NCBI GenBank assembly: GCA_013399855.1
Contig: VXAY01000172.1
Location: 1,267,828-1,331,827 of the forward strand
Reading direction: 5' to 3'
DNA from: Oxyruncus cristatus
Lineage: Eukaryota; Chordata; Aves; Passeriformes; Cotingidae
Length of the DNA stretch: 64,000 bases
Shown here piece by piece: positions 11,301 to 25,800 of this stretch. The translations under genes and the position numbers were made by a program. Each line of letters opens with the position of its first letter. The stretch's first letter is position 1. The notes beneath the pieces were generated by a model. That model saw only the letters and a program-made list of their open reading frames with translations, was not told the origin of the DNA and did no database searches.

Positions 11301-14300
11301 GGCAATTCAAACCAAACATTTGAAAAATGCAGCAGGATTTCCAGCATGATGAATTCCTAATTCTTTTTCCACTGTAAGAGGATTGTAATTGGTAGAATTT
11401 ATAAGTTTAGCAAATATTTTTTAAAGTGGACTCTTTTCCCATTTTGTTTCAAGTCTGGTAACAGCCAAGTTGCTGTTATACCTCAGAATTATGAACACAT
11501 GTAAAATTGCTGGCATGAAACAGCCTTTGCCTACCTTTTAAAAATTGCAGGTGACATAGAGGTCTTTCCTGATTTCAAGTCACAGGAAGCATAGGGCTAT
11601 TTTTTATTTTAAGCCAACACCGTCACCTAAAATGTGCCACCAGTTATCTCAAGAACTCCACACTGACTGCAGAAACAGGTCAGATTATTTGTTGGTACTA
11701 ATGTTCATTGAGTTCTATCTCCCTATAATTCAGCAAACAAATGGCTTTCAACAGCTTTGATTTGTCCATATCTGATTGTTTCCAGTAATGTTTGGAAAAC
11801 CTAATTTAAAACCACAGACTTCTTGAAAACCCAGTGTTGTTCAGATGTGATCGAGTAACCGAATGTCCAAGTCTTGTATTTCATACTGTATTCTGAGGCC
11901 TAAAAGAGTATTATTGTAAAAATCAGCCAAAAAAATCTGTTATTTTACTCGTCTTAAAAATGACAACATTAATGCTACAACTTGGCTACCACCTCTCATA
12001 ACACTTGCATTTATGAATTGTGTGTGTGTTTTCTTCTGTGGCCAAACGACACCACAGTTTCTTGCTTACCCTGTTTAAACATTGATTTCACTCTTGTTGT
12101 TGCATTTAAGTCTTTGTAACTGCTGGATCAAGTGAATGCTTGAGAGTACTAATGCCCACCTTCTTCATCTCTCAGTCTCATTATATTTTGGACAAAACCA
12201 TTTGGGTAACACTTCTTTAGCGCATCCACAATGAAAAAAGGAAAACAAGGAAGAGATCAGTAATTCAAGTTCAGAGTGTAAAAAACCACCACAACTTCCT
12301 AAATTAAAATTGTTTTCAGCACCAAATTGTCTAAGTAATCTGTAGCATCCCAAGTTTCAGAATGGATGTATTTCAGGCATCTCCAGGGCAGCCACAGGAC
12401 CACTGTCTGGGCAGTTAGAAATCAAGGTCAGGTTTTCATTCCAACCTACTTAAGCAGGCTTTTGGTCACTCAAATTACTTTTTTTCTAATTTTTACTAAG
12501 AATTTTATATTAGTGATGTATACATTCTATATTTTTATGTTAATTGTGAAATAAGTTGACAGAAACCTATCCAACATGGAACACGCTAAGCCTTCATTCA
12601 TATCACTTTTCTGACAAAAGTATGCACTGTGCAGCCTTAGAATAGCTATGTTTATGTGGATTATAATCTAGCTGTCTTTTTTCCCTTCAACTTTTGTAAA
12701 GCTGTAGGCTATTGAAAGTAGTTTTCTATTGGTAGCTAGTTCTGAATTACAGTTCCTCCCAAGACTTATCAACTTCTTTTCTTATTGCTTTCACACTTTC
12801 TGATTCATTAAAATACAAATTTAGCCCTCAAAATAGAAACTTGAGCTTTCCAAAGAAAACGTGTGAAGAGCCTTAAAATACGAATGTAAAAAACTTCATA
12901 ACACCACTGGCGAGATTCAGTTTCTGTTCCCACTTTCTTTAATTCAGAACTTTTGAGTTGAGCAAGTTCTGTTAGTACAAAACAAAACCTCTCCAGGGCA
13001 GTGTATTCCACGACTAAAACTATGAAATACCACGTTTATTGAGATCATAGAACAAAATGCACACCTGTGTTTATTCAGTGTTACTTCTTCAATAGTTGCA
13101 TGAAAATGGGGAACAGCAAAAGACATGACCCATACCTGTGACATGCTGGGAGGCTTCAGACCTGACCTGGGCAGCCCATGATGAGTGTCAGTGCCTCAGG
13201 CTCACTCACATCATCTCTAGAGGATTCCTGCAGACTACCTGGGTTGCACAGACACACGTGGCTCCTCCCCACAGCACAGCTGCAAACTGCTCCAACACCC
13301 AGAGAACAAGCAGTGGTCTGCTCCAGGTGATGCCTATGGCTTATGTCCTTGCCCTTGTTTACTTTCTTAATAACACCGAAAATAATAATAAAACCCCACT
13401 CATCTTGAACATTCCAGAACCATTAAGTTATGAAGAGTGAAATCTCTTTTTTTTAAAAAAAAAAAGATATTTGTTTACTTTGTTTTAGCCATCCTTGAAG
13501 AACTTATCATAAAAAAGAAAAGAGACACAGAAAGCAATTATTCTATCAGGACCATTCAAGTACAAATAAATTCCCTCTGTGTTTGTGTGTCTGTTTACAA
13601 ACATCGAGAGTCAACTTCTCAGTATGAACTTCCAGTTTCGTCTATAATATTTTAAAGATTAACAAAACATCCCAGCCATATTTTATAATCTGTATTACTA
13701 AAGTCAATGAAAAATAGCTAAGAAAAACTCAGATAACTGAATGTTTTACAATTCAGTGAAAAAGAAAAAAATAGATAGCCATAATAATAAGTTCTTCTTA
13801 TAAACCCTACTATCTTCCTGTAGATCCATAATATTTTCATACACATACTTTACTATAGTAACCAGTAGTCCATTTTACCATGTAAATCTTGACTTACAAC
13901 ATGCATTAAGGTTGCTTTCCAGGGAGCTAATACATCATTACCTTCCAGGGCCAGTACTGCCTCAGAGCTGTTGCTGAATTAATTTGTTCTCTGGAGATGT
14001 TGCTTCATGCTCTGAGCTGAACCACAGCTCCTTGTGAGCTGGCATTACTAAATGTGAAATAATAAGTTTGTGGGAGAGAAAGAAAGGTCTCATGTGTTAG
14101 CAAAGAGCCTTGGCAGACATATTTCGAGCCCAATCGCACGAGTGATGACCAGAATGCAGCACCTCACAGTCACAAAGCACAAACCATGGAGCAGTCTCCT
14201 AAAGCACCACCACAGCTGATGGAGGCAGCAGCTCCCAGGCACCTGCGTGCCCGGGAAGGGCCATCGCGGTGCGTGATGGGTATTACCACATCCCTTCTGG

Positions 14301-14580
14301 TATGGTACATTTACCACGGGGTAGGAACCTCAGTGAGTTCATTGGAAGGTTGAAGGCAACTCTCTCTAATGCTGACATGATGATTAATGCCTGTGCTGGC
14401 CACAGTAGATTCACACTTAATTTACACCTGTGTAAACAACTGGAGGCACGGCCAGAGGGTTCTGGTCCTACCGGAGCGTAACCACTTTGGCAGGTTAGTA
14501 CTGATGTCAGTGGGAGTATGCAGCAGTCAGGTCCTCACTGTTTTAATAATAATGTCTCTAAGCCCCTGAAAAGTTTGCTT
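5311..14580. other. AT-rich intergenic sequence, no gene seen
   Basis: No recognisable exon or RNA gene. Low-complexity tracts are T7A12 at 5498-5516, an A run at 5562-5573 and T8A12 at 13447-13466. Four ATTAAT words cluster at 6452-6513. Predicted ORFs are short, overlap on both strands and lack known motifs. Confidence 0.55.
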
Positions 14581-14624
14581 AAAAAAAAGGCAAAAAGAAA
14601 AAAAAAAAAAGGAAAAATAAAAAG
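14581..14624. repeat. A-rich low-complexity tract
   Basis: About 44 bp of A runs broken by single or double G, C or T. It could be a degenerate poly-A tail of an old retroposon, but no element is recognisable upstream. Confidence 0.8.
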
Positions 14625-17600
14625 CAAGCTGTCTATCACTCTTAGCCACCCACACAAAGGCTAAAGCTACATTTCAGCATGCAGAGAGAAAATGATGTGA
14701 TTTTTCAAAATCCTTACCATTTTATTCAGCCTACTATAAATAGATAATCTACAGGAGCCTGTTATAATCCCACTTTGTTTTTAGAAGAAATCCAAGGACC
14801 CAAACTTCAGCAGCATGCCTCTTGATTTACACACCCTCAAAGGTATCTGATAACCTATGCTTCAGACTCATTCTTCCTTGGTCTCTCTGGGCAATATGCT
14901 CCAGGTTCTCAGCCCTACCCAGTCATCCTGGCTGATTTCACTCTTATCATCGACCTTCAACCTCTCATCACCACCAGCAGTAACAAAGCAACTGCAAAAC
15001 TCTAAAACCTCTTTGTGCCTCTGTCTTTCAAATATTTGCCTCTGTGTACTTCTGTGAAGCTGTGGTATTACTTTTGTGCTGCTTCTTCCTTGGCCCTTGT
15101 CTGTCAGATCAATGCATTCATTAAGGAAATCTTCACTACCCAGACGATAAACAGACATCATAAAATTGTTATATCTGACAATTCTTATTACAGGTTTTAT
15201 ATGGTGGCTACGTTTCTGCCTCATAAAAGACTCAGAAGACTTTTCCTGATGTACAACCTTTCCAACAAGAGGAGGAATGTAATTAAAGTATATTTGCTAG
15301 AAGTCTCTGCTTTGTTCAGAGATTAATCCAAACCTCATTCCTCACATTCCCTTAGTTTTATGGTAATTGTGAATAGAGTGAAGTGGGCTGCAAATATCTG
15401 AACAATAGTTTTATATTACTTGGAGAGATAATTACCTGGCTGTGCCAACAAATGCATACTTAGCGTTCAACCAGTGAAAGAAATGATATGCATTTCTAGA
15501 CATAATTGTATGCAGATGAAAGAGTAGGAATAAAATTTCGAGAGCCAAACTGAGATCCCTTTGAAAAATCAAGAACTTAACTCCTATCCCCCCAAAAATT
15601 GAGATTTAGTTTTAGGATGAAAAGTTTTGTATTAAATATCTTCTCATATTCTGTGTGATTCAAGAAAATTTTGAGGCTGAGAACTCCCCGGTTATTTGGT
15701 AGAGAAAAAATTCCCCTTTCCAGTGAACAACATTCGGGACTGCAGCTTAGTCCCTTAGAAACACCATAGCTTGCCCTTGGCACATCACAAAGAATATTGC
15801 TCTTCTCTACTTTCAAAATGTCAGCCAAGTTCCTGGGAAGTGTGTAAAGAAAAAAAAAAAAAGACCTTTAAATGGCTGTTCTGCCTACGTTGTCTCTGCA
15901 GCACTTATCTTCTGAGGTCTTGTCTGGGCTGTCTGCAGGTGGGATAACTTGTGTCTATCTCACTGTAATCATTGTGGTATGTTGGAATGAGAACTCATCA
16001 CACAGTTAAATCCAAATTTCCTTGTCTTAGTTTTCCATGCTTTCCAATACTCATCTCTCAGCACTGCAGGGGATAGTGAAAGAGGTAAAAAATCCACAGT
16101 CTCTGATTCCCTAAATGCCACCATATATTTAAAGTATCTCCCCATGTGCTCATAGCTTGCAAACTTGGAAATATCCCCATATGGACACCACAGTGGTACT
16201 GCAACAGGACAGTTCCCAACGCTATTCATCACTGTTCGTCACTGACCAGTGATAAATCTGGGATTATATCTAGTTTACATCTCCCTGCTTTATCTGGGAA
16301 AAACTGCTCCTTAAGTTATAAGAGACTAGGTCCATAATTCTGTCACTAAAAAAATACATGACCCACATATCTCTACCATTTCAGCAAAATACAGTACATG
16401 TCTTCAAATGCCATTGGGCAAGGATAGATGCTCTTTTTATGTTTGAATAATAATCATCATATCCACATGTTCATCTATGCTTTTAATGAACAATTAAAGG
16501 TTCTTTTTAAGTAGTTTCTTATGAATTTTTTCTTCCTTTTCTTTTTTTTTTTTAAATAGACAATATCATCTCCTGCACTGTCTTTACACATGCTTGTTCA
16601 TGTAAGACAAATATGTGCAGCAACAGAAAATTAAAATTATCTTAAAAAAAATTCGGGGACCAAATCAAGCCTTAGATGAAAAATTCTTCTATTAACAAAA
16701 TACAGATTTCACCTCAAGTGGATATGATATTTGGATGCACTAGACATTATGTGAATAAGCAAATCCATACTAAAATCTTATTTCTTAACCTGCTGCCCTA
16801 AAAAAAAAGTTGTCATGCAAAAATTTTATTTTTGCCCATAAGACAGTCTCATAGGTGGAGAGAAGGATGCAAAAAATACCAGCCCATGATAAAAATATAC
16901 CAATTTATAACAGTCAAAGGCAGTGGTAGGTAACAAATTATTCTGTGTGAATCAGCAGACTAATAAAGAGCCAGGGCTCACTGAGAGGCAGGGCTGCTGG
17001 GTTAACTCCTCTCACCTGTCACAGTCACCATCTGGAGATCTGACATCCCCAAAATCATTTGCACACAATCCTCTCCTATAGGTCCTTCTAATAGACATGG
17101 AGGGCTTTTTTTTCACCGTCACCTCAGGTACAGTGCAGATTTTCTGTGTCATTTAGTCCCTCCTTCCTCCCCAAGGTCTTGTTTCACACGTTTTGAAGAG
17201 AAGCATGCCTGCTACATACAGGTCAGGTTTATGACTGAAATTAGGCTCCTCTGCTCCCAAGTGGGGAAAACAACCCACCTTTCAAAGACCTGAGATAGAG
17301 AGCAGCAGAGACAGGTTCTAGGCAGCAGGAGAGAGAGCAGGTTTCCATGTGGCAGCACCTTTTCCAGTTTACGAAGGTCTTGCAGTTCCCATCTTTATGT
17401 TTAACATGGAAGTTTTCACACACCTGTTGTTAATAATAGTAATCTGACCTAAGATTACTTGAAGCATGTATTAAGTATATCTAATTCAACCTAATAGTTG
17501 TGGGGTTGTTTTTTGTTAAGTGAACTTAAGGCAAGAAATGGAGTGAGGGACAAAAAGACATAGATCATAGTACAATAAAGGTGGAAATCACATCATTACA

Positions 17601-20600
17601 TCTCTCTCTATATATATATATATAGACCCTGGCACAGGAAGAGCAGAGGGATGATTGGAGTCATTTGTTTTCCGTGCTGGGCAATCTGGAAAAGTTAATC
17701 ATGATTACCAGGTGTTACATACACAGTGCCATCTTAGTGAGTGTATATGCAAATATATATTACTAATTGTTGTTCTAAAGCTCTTTAAACTGCTAAAATG
17801 TGGGATACTGGTACAAAAGAGGAATATATTTCATGCAAAGCAAAAATACATAAGTATACTGTTCAAGATTGTGTTGTGGGTTGGGCTTTTTTAAATTAAT
17901 ATAGCTTAATTAAGCTGTGGTTGCAAAAGTCAATCATGAGCGTTCTTGAAACAGAGTATCTTTTGCGTAAATCCATTAGAGCACATAACCATGATAAAAT
18001 CTGAGCATCACGGAGTAATTAACAAATTCTGGTGTTGCAATGAACATCCAAACAACACAGTCATCCAAACAGGAGATTTCTTGCCCATCCTTGTCTGCAG
18101 GCAGTTTAAACAGGATGCGACTACGGAAAACTACCAGAGATTGCACAGTCCAGACAGTCCTGTTTATTACCAAGAATTTTGTAATGTGTTATGGCTGCAA
18201 ACTGGCACATATGTACATCCCTCACACTGCTCCACTCACACCAGTGAATTTATGGCAAGAATGAATTTAGGCTAATACATCTAATGCAAGAGAAAGTCCA
18301 AAGCATTGGAAAAAATGAAGAATGTCCATTTTAGGGACAGTATTGTTTTACTTACTAAACTATCTCTGTTAAAGCAATATCACTAATATAGTAAAAATTT
18401 AGAGTTCAAAAGCCTTGCAAGAACTTCTAATTCTTAATCTTTACCCTCAGCAACTGTGTATAATAGATCAATTTTATCCCACATGGAGAATCATTACCCT
18501 TTGACTCCGAATTTGTAGAGCAGAATTTAAGAGCTGCAGTCTGTTTCCCACATGATGGAAGACTAAGTATTTCCATCAAGATTGCCTAGTCTGAATGATA
18601 TTTTTTGTCACTGCACTATAAAACTTTTAAAATATTGGGAATTTTTAATGTTTCATAGTCTTGAAAGTATCTCTTCTGGATTTACTGAGGCATCCCAGAA
18701 CCTTTCATAGTCTTCCAGTCACACAATGCAAAATAGTTGGTCTTCCTGTGCACATCCAAAAATATTATTCACAGCTGTGTTTGGATACACATTTCAGGAC
18801 TGCTAAAAGCAGGGCTAGATGTAGCTGCCTGTGGCTGCAATGTGGGTGGGAGGCTGTGCAGAGACATTTATCACCAATGGAAATTCTCCCCTTCTCTTTT
18901 TATTTCATTAATTTTCCCTAGATTTATATAGGACACACAAAAGGTGCTCTAGTTAAAGCATCTTTAGTCCTCAAAATGGCAGCAATACCAAGCATGTCCC
19001 CATCTGACAGCCTCCAGCGCCCATGCTCAGGCTGTACTGTGCAGCATAACCTGCAAGAGCAGTTTCCTTGTGTCCCCATGTCCCTGGGTTTTTGGGGGCC
19101 CCAGAGATCCTCATAAATAATTTTCATTGGGAAAAATAAAAATAACAACAGAACTGCAGAAGGTCTAACAGTAAACTATTTTACTACTGAATCTCTGTAC
19201 TTGGTAATTTTTGAAGACTGCACGTGATCAGTACCAATACACTGGAGGATGTTCTACACACGATGTGGGAGACCCCTGTGGCAAACACTGTGTAGCATTC
19301 TATACCTTTTTATAAATCAATTAATTCATAACCTACACTAGAGTCAATTTCAAGAGAACAATTTCAAGATATGAGTCATGGTATTTTATCAAGTCCTATC
19401 CAGTTCTACTGAGGTTCACACAATAGTGAATTACCACAACGATTATTTAGCGTTTGTTCGTAGTGGGCATAGTTCCCTAAGAGTTGTAACTTAATTGCTG
19501 GAAACAATCAGCTGGGGGTTTTGGACATCTTTTACGAGCACACTAAAAGTGTTCTTCCTCAAGAGAAATATTAGCCTATAGGAACATACTTGATGGATAA
19601 ATAGGAAATTCCATCTTAACATCCAAAGATGTCGTTATTATATCACTTGTAACAATGTTTAAAACCCCCCCCAACAAACTAAGCCTCTGCAAAAGGCAGC
19701 TTTTTGTCATATAAAAATTATTAGAAAACAAAATATGGAGGCTATTTAATATCAGTTATGACTGGCCAACCAGCTAGATTTCTACCACATCATATTTCTT
19801 GTCAGTTTTGCTTCTAGGAAAATAACTGAGAAAAAACATACTGAGGTCCTGGGGAATAGCTGTGTATTCTCCAAGCAGCTCCACTGATTTTAATCTTGAT
19901 CTAAAGTAAAAGAGCACCTGAAAATAAAAAGGTTAACCAGACATTCACCATATTAACACTTTTTCTCTACTTCTTTGTTAACTAGCTCTGGAAAGCCATG
20001 CAAAGGCAATGGAAGCAGTCCCTCCTCTCTCTTTGCCTGCCCAGTAGCATCTCCTTTGGGATCTGTGCCGGAAAGGTATTCCCAACTGCAGTGTGATTGC
20101 TTTTGGATACTCCTGACACCCTCTGTCCTCCAACAACCTGTTTGCTCTTAAATACCTAGTGAAGTGATTCATATGACTGGTAAACCTCCCGTTTCCATTA
20201 GGAGAAGATGTGAAATGTAAAGCAACCTGGAACTTGCCTGACAAAAAAGGAATCAATGGATAATTGTGTTTACACTGGAAAGGAAGCAATTAATCAATTC
20301 CAGCATACACATTTATTTGCAAGAGTAGATTATGAAGGCAAAGCAATCTGTTAGGCTCTGCTTTCTGACTTTCTGTTGGGATTTGCCTTCAGACTTACTT
20401 GTGTGCATTTCAAAACACTGCCAACTGTGATAACGAAAATAGCAAGTAAACAATGACAAAAATTGGTGCCACAGGAACATTCTTTATGAAGGAGGCACAT
20501 AAATGAAGTTACAGAGGCACGTGAGCCTCTTGTGCAAGAGTTCTTCCTCTTACATTACTTTCAGCCTCCCTCAAACTCAGCACCTCCTCAGCAGCAGGTC

Positions 20601-22469
20601 CTGAGAAGAAGCAAGAGTCTCGGCTCCCTGCAGAGAGCCCGAGGTCCCCAGCTGCCCACCAACTGGGATGCATGAGACAGTCAGCATGAAGGGGTTTGAA
20701 AAACCTGGGGAGATGTACTTTTCCACAGTAAGGCATAACTTTGTCAAGGAAGTATTTGTTGGTTTTGCATAAATGCAGGCTAGCAACAACATTCCAATGA
20801 AATGAATGGTTATGACATTTATATCATTTTTGTGAGCAACTTGAGCAACTTTTGTGAACCATTACTGTCAAGTAAGCAAAAAATATTCAGTGTCTATCCA
20901 ACTGACTTTCAATAGCTTTTGAAAATTGTTTGTCACTATTAAGTTTCTCTGTGAACTTCATCCTCCTGACAGAAGTAAACCATGCAGAATTCAGACTTCC
21001 CAGAATTCAATCTCACCACACAAGCTCCTTGCCAAATCCACATCTGAGACAATGAAAGATGATCTGATCCAAAGCATCCAGCTATGGCTGTAGGGGAATG
21101 CAAGATACAATACAATATGAAGGCATTTTTGATTTAAAGATAAGAATGTGGACTATGCATAATTCTAACCGCTCTTTACATTGATTTTATGCTCTTGTAA
21201 CCGCTCTCTTTCAAAGGGAGAATGCCTTTAAAATGCAAAACACTTACTTGTAAAAGCAATGATTTTTGAAAGGCTAGCATGACACTAACCTAATCTTTCC
21301 TGTCTAATCATCAGACAGAGCAAATGGGATATAACATGACTGTCCACATCCTCCGTGGCTTGAACTCAGAGAGAAAACTGATAGGGAACACGTTGGTGGA
21401 GGAGAAAAAAAGGGAAAAAAAGACTTTTTATGCACAAAGCACAGCTCTGTTATCAGGATGATTAAAGCCATTTACTGTAAAATAACAGCCTTCCAGATCC
21501 TCCCAACATCCTGAACTCATTCTGCTGTTCTGCTGTAATTAGATGAGTTTCAAATGTTGTAAAATATAAGCCTGTTTATGGAAAAATGTTCTGCTAATCA
21601 AGATGTCTCAGCGCATTTCATACAAGTTTTCATTTCTATTCGTTCTAACATCTGTCAAATAGGCGAGCCAGTGGAGTTTTGCAAAAACATATCTAATACC
21701 TCTGCAACTCCATCTTGCTACATTGAAGAACAGAAAATTCTCTAAAAAACAAGTAAAGATAGGGTGGCTGTTAGGTATGCCCTCTCTGTGTGCATGCATG
21801 TCTGGGTTCACATCCTCCAGGGCAGGTTGAGGAGTGAGCACAAATCTCCTGAAGCCCCAAGAAGAGTTCTGTCTTTTTTTAAAAAAGTTTAAGAGAGAGG
21901 AAATAGCAGAGCTACCAGCAGCACTACTTTTAGATCTCTCCATTCCTTTTGCTTTCCTTACAAGTCATAGCGTGCAAAGGAAATCTTCTTGTGGCTAAAT
22001 GGTTACTTGTTTTTTATTTCAGTTCCTCTTATCAGTTTTCTTATTCCAAGTTTTCCTAATTCTTTTGAGGCAGCAAATTGTTGGTCAATGGCTACTGATA
22101 TTATTGTCTGTTCCATCACTCATTTCATTGTCCCAAGTGCTTTCTGCAGCACGGTGAGGGGATGAGACCTGTCCTGTGCAGCCCTTGTTCGCCAGCATTT
22201 ACTGGTGAGCTGTGCTTTCTCACACAGTGTGAGGGGTCTTTGCTGCAGGGCCATGTCATCACCCCAGTCGTGTTTCAGAGTCACTTTCTCAGGTCACTGG
22301 CTCCTGCTCAGGAGTTTTGGTCAGCAGCTCAAAACTGCAGTATATCTCGGGGCTCTGCAACCTCAGATACCCTCCTTGGTTTTAGACAATGATTTTTTAT
22401 AACTAACTTTTTGAGACCATTTTAAAACAAATACACATATACCAAATGCTAATACCCAAACTAATGATT
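14625..22469. other. AT-rich intergenic sequence, no gene seen
   Basis: No exon, RNA gene or transposon recognised. It contains a T12 run at 16542-16553, a TC/TA microsatellite at 17601-17624, a perfect 14-bp palindrome AGCTTAATTAAGCT at 17903-17916, and a doubled 9-mer GAGCAACTT near 20833. Conserved non-coding elements could be present but cannot be judged from one sequence. Confidence 0.5.
17601..17624. repeat. (TC)n(TA)n microsatellite
   Basis: TC dinucleotides run directly into about eight TA dinucleotides. A simple repeat, probably length-polymorphic. Confidence 0.9.
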
Positions 22470-22890
22470 TGGGTGTGGGTGTCAGGACCCTGAGTGCACT
22501 AATAGACCTCACTACCCTGTCTCTTGCCCAGGAGCCCCATTTCAGCTTAGCTTGGGGCTATCAGTCCCTGTTCTGGTGACACTGCAGCTGTGCCAGTCTG
22601 TAACCCTACCTCCAGCCTGCCTCAATCCTATGCTGTGAATAACCTGCCTCCAGGATGAAATCTTTGGGTGTACCCTATAGCTGTGTGCCCAGGCCTGTGT
22701 CCTTTTGCTGCTGTTGGGGATCCCTGTGTGGACATCAGACCCAGTTCATCCTCTCACAGTGCCAGGGGCTGCTGATGGACCCTGCTAGAGCTCTCTACCT
22801 GTGATGACTGGACGCTGTGGAGCTGCACCCCATCGATGAGGGTCACCTTAGCTCCTAGACCCTCAAGATACCCTGGCAACACACAAGCTG
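22470..22890. other. GC-rich block of unknown origin
   Basis: Base composition is about 55% GC over roughly 400 bp (53% and 58% in two 60-bp lines counted), clearly above the AT-rich flanks. No long reading frame spans it. I could not find TG...CA termini with a target duplication, nor CR1 words. It may be a decayed repeat copy or a local GC island. I do not recognise the family and the boundaries are approximate. Confidence 0.3.
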
Positions 22891-25800
22891 CAAGGGAGAA
22901 GAAAGACCTGGAGATGTCTTGGTATATACGGATGCATCATTGAGATGCATTCATAAATGGAGAAGATTTAGGAACTAGAATATATCTTTTAAAGAAGCAA
23001 GACTTCATTAGCAGGGTTTACAGGCAGAAACTTTGCCAGAGGCATTGTAATGGCACAATACAGGTGTACATATGTTTATGTGTACATGGTGGAGGTTCTG
23101 TTTTCTCCAGAGCTGAACAAAGCTTCAAGTTTCAAGGAAGTGTGGATTTCCTCAAATACAGTTAAGGGATAAATCTTTTCTCTGGTAATTATGTACCATT
23201 TTCTGCAGCCCAGTAACATAATATAACCTGCCAGGATTAAGTGGCAGCCATCTGCTCCCTAGCCTAGCCTGGGTGTAGTTGACTGCCAGGCAAAGTGAAT
23301 TACCTGCATCACTAGAGCCTGCAGTGAACTACACAGCATAGGCAGCTCAAGCCAGATCACCTCCTCAGATCCTCTCTCCACACACAACCACTGATTATTA
23401 AGAGTAGCAACCCTTCACAGACAGCTCAAGCAAGGCTACTGTCACACATCCAAGTGCCACTGGAAGCCTTGAATCCAGTTAGACTGGATATTTTATGAGT
23501 GAAAAAAACCATGGCATGGACATGCCAGTGTAAATATCCACAATGCATCCTGGGGCTTAAAAAGTAAAATCATGCACTGTGACCATTTGTCTCAAGACTG
23601 AACGGATAACAGCTGCATTGTAATTCCTGACTCTTCAGAATGCTACTAATCTATAAAACAATGCAAGGGAACAAATAGATGCAGAAGCAGCAACAGACCA
23701 ATTAAACAACATTTTTAATACTCTAAATCAGGCATGCCTATAGAAGATGTTCTACATTTAGTAAATTTGGATCACAGTCTCAGGTCTTCTAAATTACAAA
23801 GAATTGGTTTCAAAGTAGATTCAGTCCATATTAATAATAATTGACATTACCTTGTAGGGGCTGCAGTGGTTTTTTTCTACCATCTATAAAGGTAAATCTT
23901 GATTGCATCTGAATATCAGAGTTGTTTGCAAAAGAAATGCCAACCCTTTGTTGTTTTCTTTTGGTAAGGCTGGAAATGCTGTTTCTCATAAACAAATTGA
24001 TCCAAATTCTGCGAACTACCAATTTTGGTTCATCTACTGCACACTAACTTGAAATCATTGTTTGCTCCAATTTCAGGAAGTTACCATCCAGATTTTCAAT
24101 GCTGAAGGCTTCGTATGCTTATCACTCTCTGCCTCCCCTGTTCTTATACCTTTACTTGAGTTTTAGTCACCATTTGCGTCAAAGATACACTATGGGGTTA
24201 GATGAACCTTGGCATGACTCATCTACTCTACTGTTTCAGTAACTGAAGGAGAGCAAATTTCTGAAACAGATCTGTTATTCATTCAGAAGCACGTAGTTTT
24301 AAACTTAATTTCTGTTCAATTGGAAAGCTCATTTTTTTCCCTTACCTTTTATTCAGAAGATTACTTACCCTTATGTTTTCACTAGAACAAGTATTTTGAA
24401 CATTTCAGCTTGGATTCTTGTAAAACTTTTTATTGAGACTACTAAATAATTTAGTTTAGATTATTTATTATTTATTAAAAGCAATAATCTTAATAATCAT
24501 ATGTCCAAGATGGAATGAAACAGACCAGAAAAAAAAATCATAGAGGGTGTAACAATTATATTTTCCAAAAGAAAAAAAGAAAGGGGGGTGGGGAGGATGA
24601 ACTGAGCTACAGCAATATATTGTGGTGTCACCAACACCAATAGTGGCACCAGTTTCCCTGTATGTTCCATTACGGGGGAAATGTCATAGGCGAATCTAAT
24701 GTGGGAATGTTTGAGTTAGACAGAGAGGTTTTAGACTGTTGGCAAAGGCAAGAAAAATTCATATTTTCATTTTTGGCCCTTAACAGAAGTTCAGCTGATG
24801 CACAGTTTGGAGTGCAGTTTCAGCAGGTGCATGCAGGTGGACGGTATATTCAGGGAGAGGGAATTCAAGCACAAGGAACAGAAGGAGGGCTAGTGACGTA
24901 GTGAGACATCTAACAGCAATGTTTTTTTTTAGTTTTTGATGCCAAGACACACTCTCTCCAACTTTACTATCGCTCATATGAATAATTTCCTTTTTTAAAT
25001 CAAAATCAGTTCAAAGCAAAGAGTAGCAGCCAAATTCAGGTAACAGGCAATAGATCTGCCCCAAGAACATCAATAGATCAATGCCATTTTTAAGTGACTG
25101 CTGGAAGACAAATGACACTGTCACATGGTTATACAAGAAGAGTCTGTCAGCTAAACAAAACTATTTGTATTTAAATGAAGTTACTTCTTCCTTATCTGTG
25201 ATGTTTACAGGAGATGAAGAGGGATCAGAGCACTTTCTGTCTGAGTGGGAATCTGTAAAATTTCTTCATTGTTTTGTAGATGTTCTGATGACACCCAAGC
25301 ATCAATGGAAAAGACATTATGTTACTTTGACCTTTTGTCAGACTGATTTCAAACATCTATAGGTCTTTTTATTTGATTAAAAAGTTACCTTTTTTTCTTT
25401 TTCTCTTTTATCTGGTACATTGTAATTCTGGAATGAGGAGTCTAACAGCCTTTTATTTGTTCTATCGCCTATCTCAGCTCTCTGTTCTCACATGACTCCA
25501 ATTTACCTATCAGTACAAAATGTTAGATTAAAATAGACATGGGTGGGTGTGTGGCAAAATTGCACTTAAAAGAGCAATCTGAAATGGGGTTAAGAAAAAT
25601 TATGTCCCTATGATTAATTGGAGTACTTTTTTATTTGATGTGAAGTACATGTTAATGACTACTTTTAACATATTCCTGTTGCTTCTTCTTTATTTATCTG
25701 TCCACAAAGTCATTTGATTGAGTAACTGCTGTGAGTGGGACTTTACATAAATGCACTTTACAAAAACAGAGGAATAGGATTACTGTAAATTTCTTAAAGT

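Noticed and set aside
13447..13466. T8A12 palindrome as a terminator-like hairpin
   Set aside because: Simple T/A homopolymer juxtaposition, also seen at 5498-5516. There is no bacterial-type gene context in this vertebrate sequence.
14868..15224. 118-codon minus-strand ORF with charged residues
   Set aside because: Resembles no known family and overlaps plus-strand ORFs of similar quality. There is no exon structure or retrogene hallmark such as a poly-A tail with target duplication.
17903..17916. Perfect 14-bp palindrome AGCTTAATTAAGCT
   Set aside because: Short, AT-rich and isolated. Expected occasionally by chance in a window of this size.
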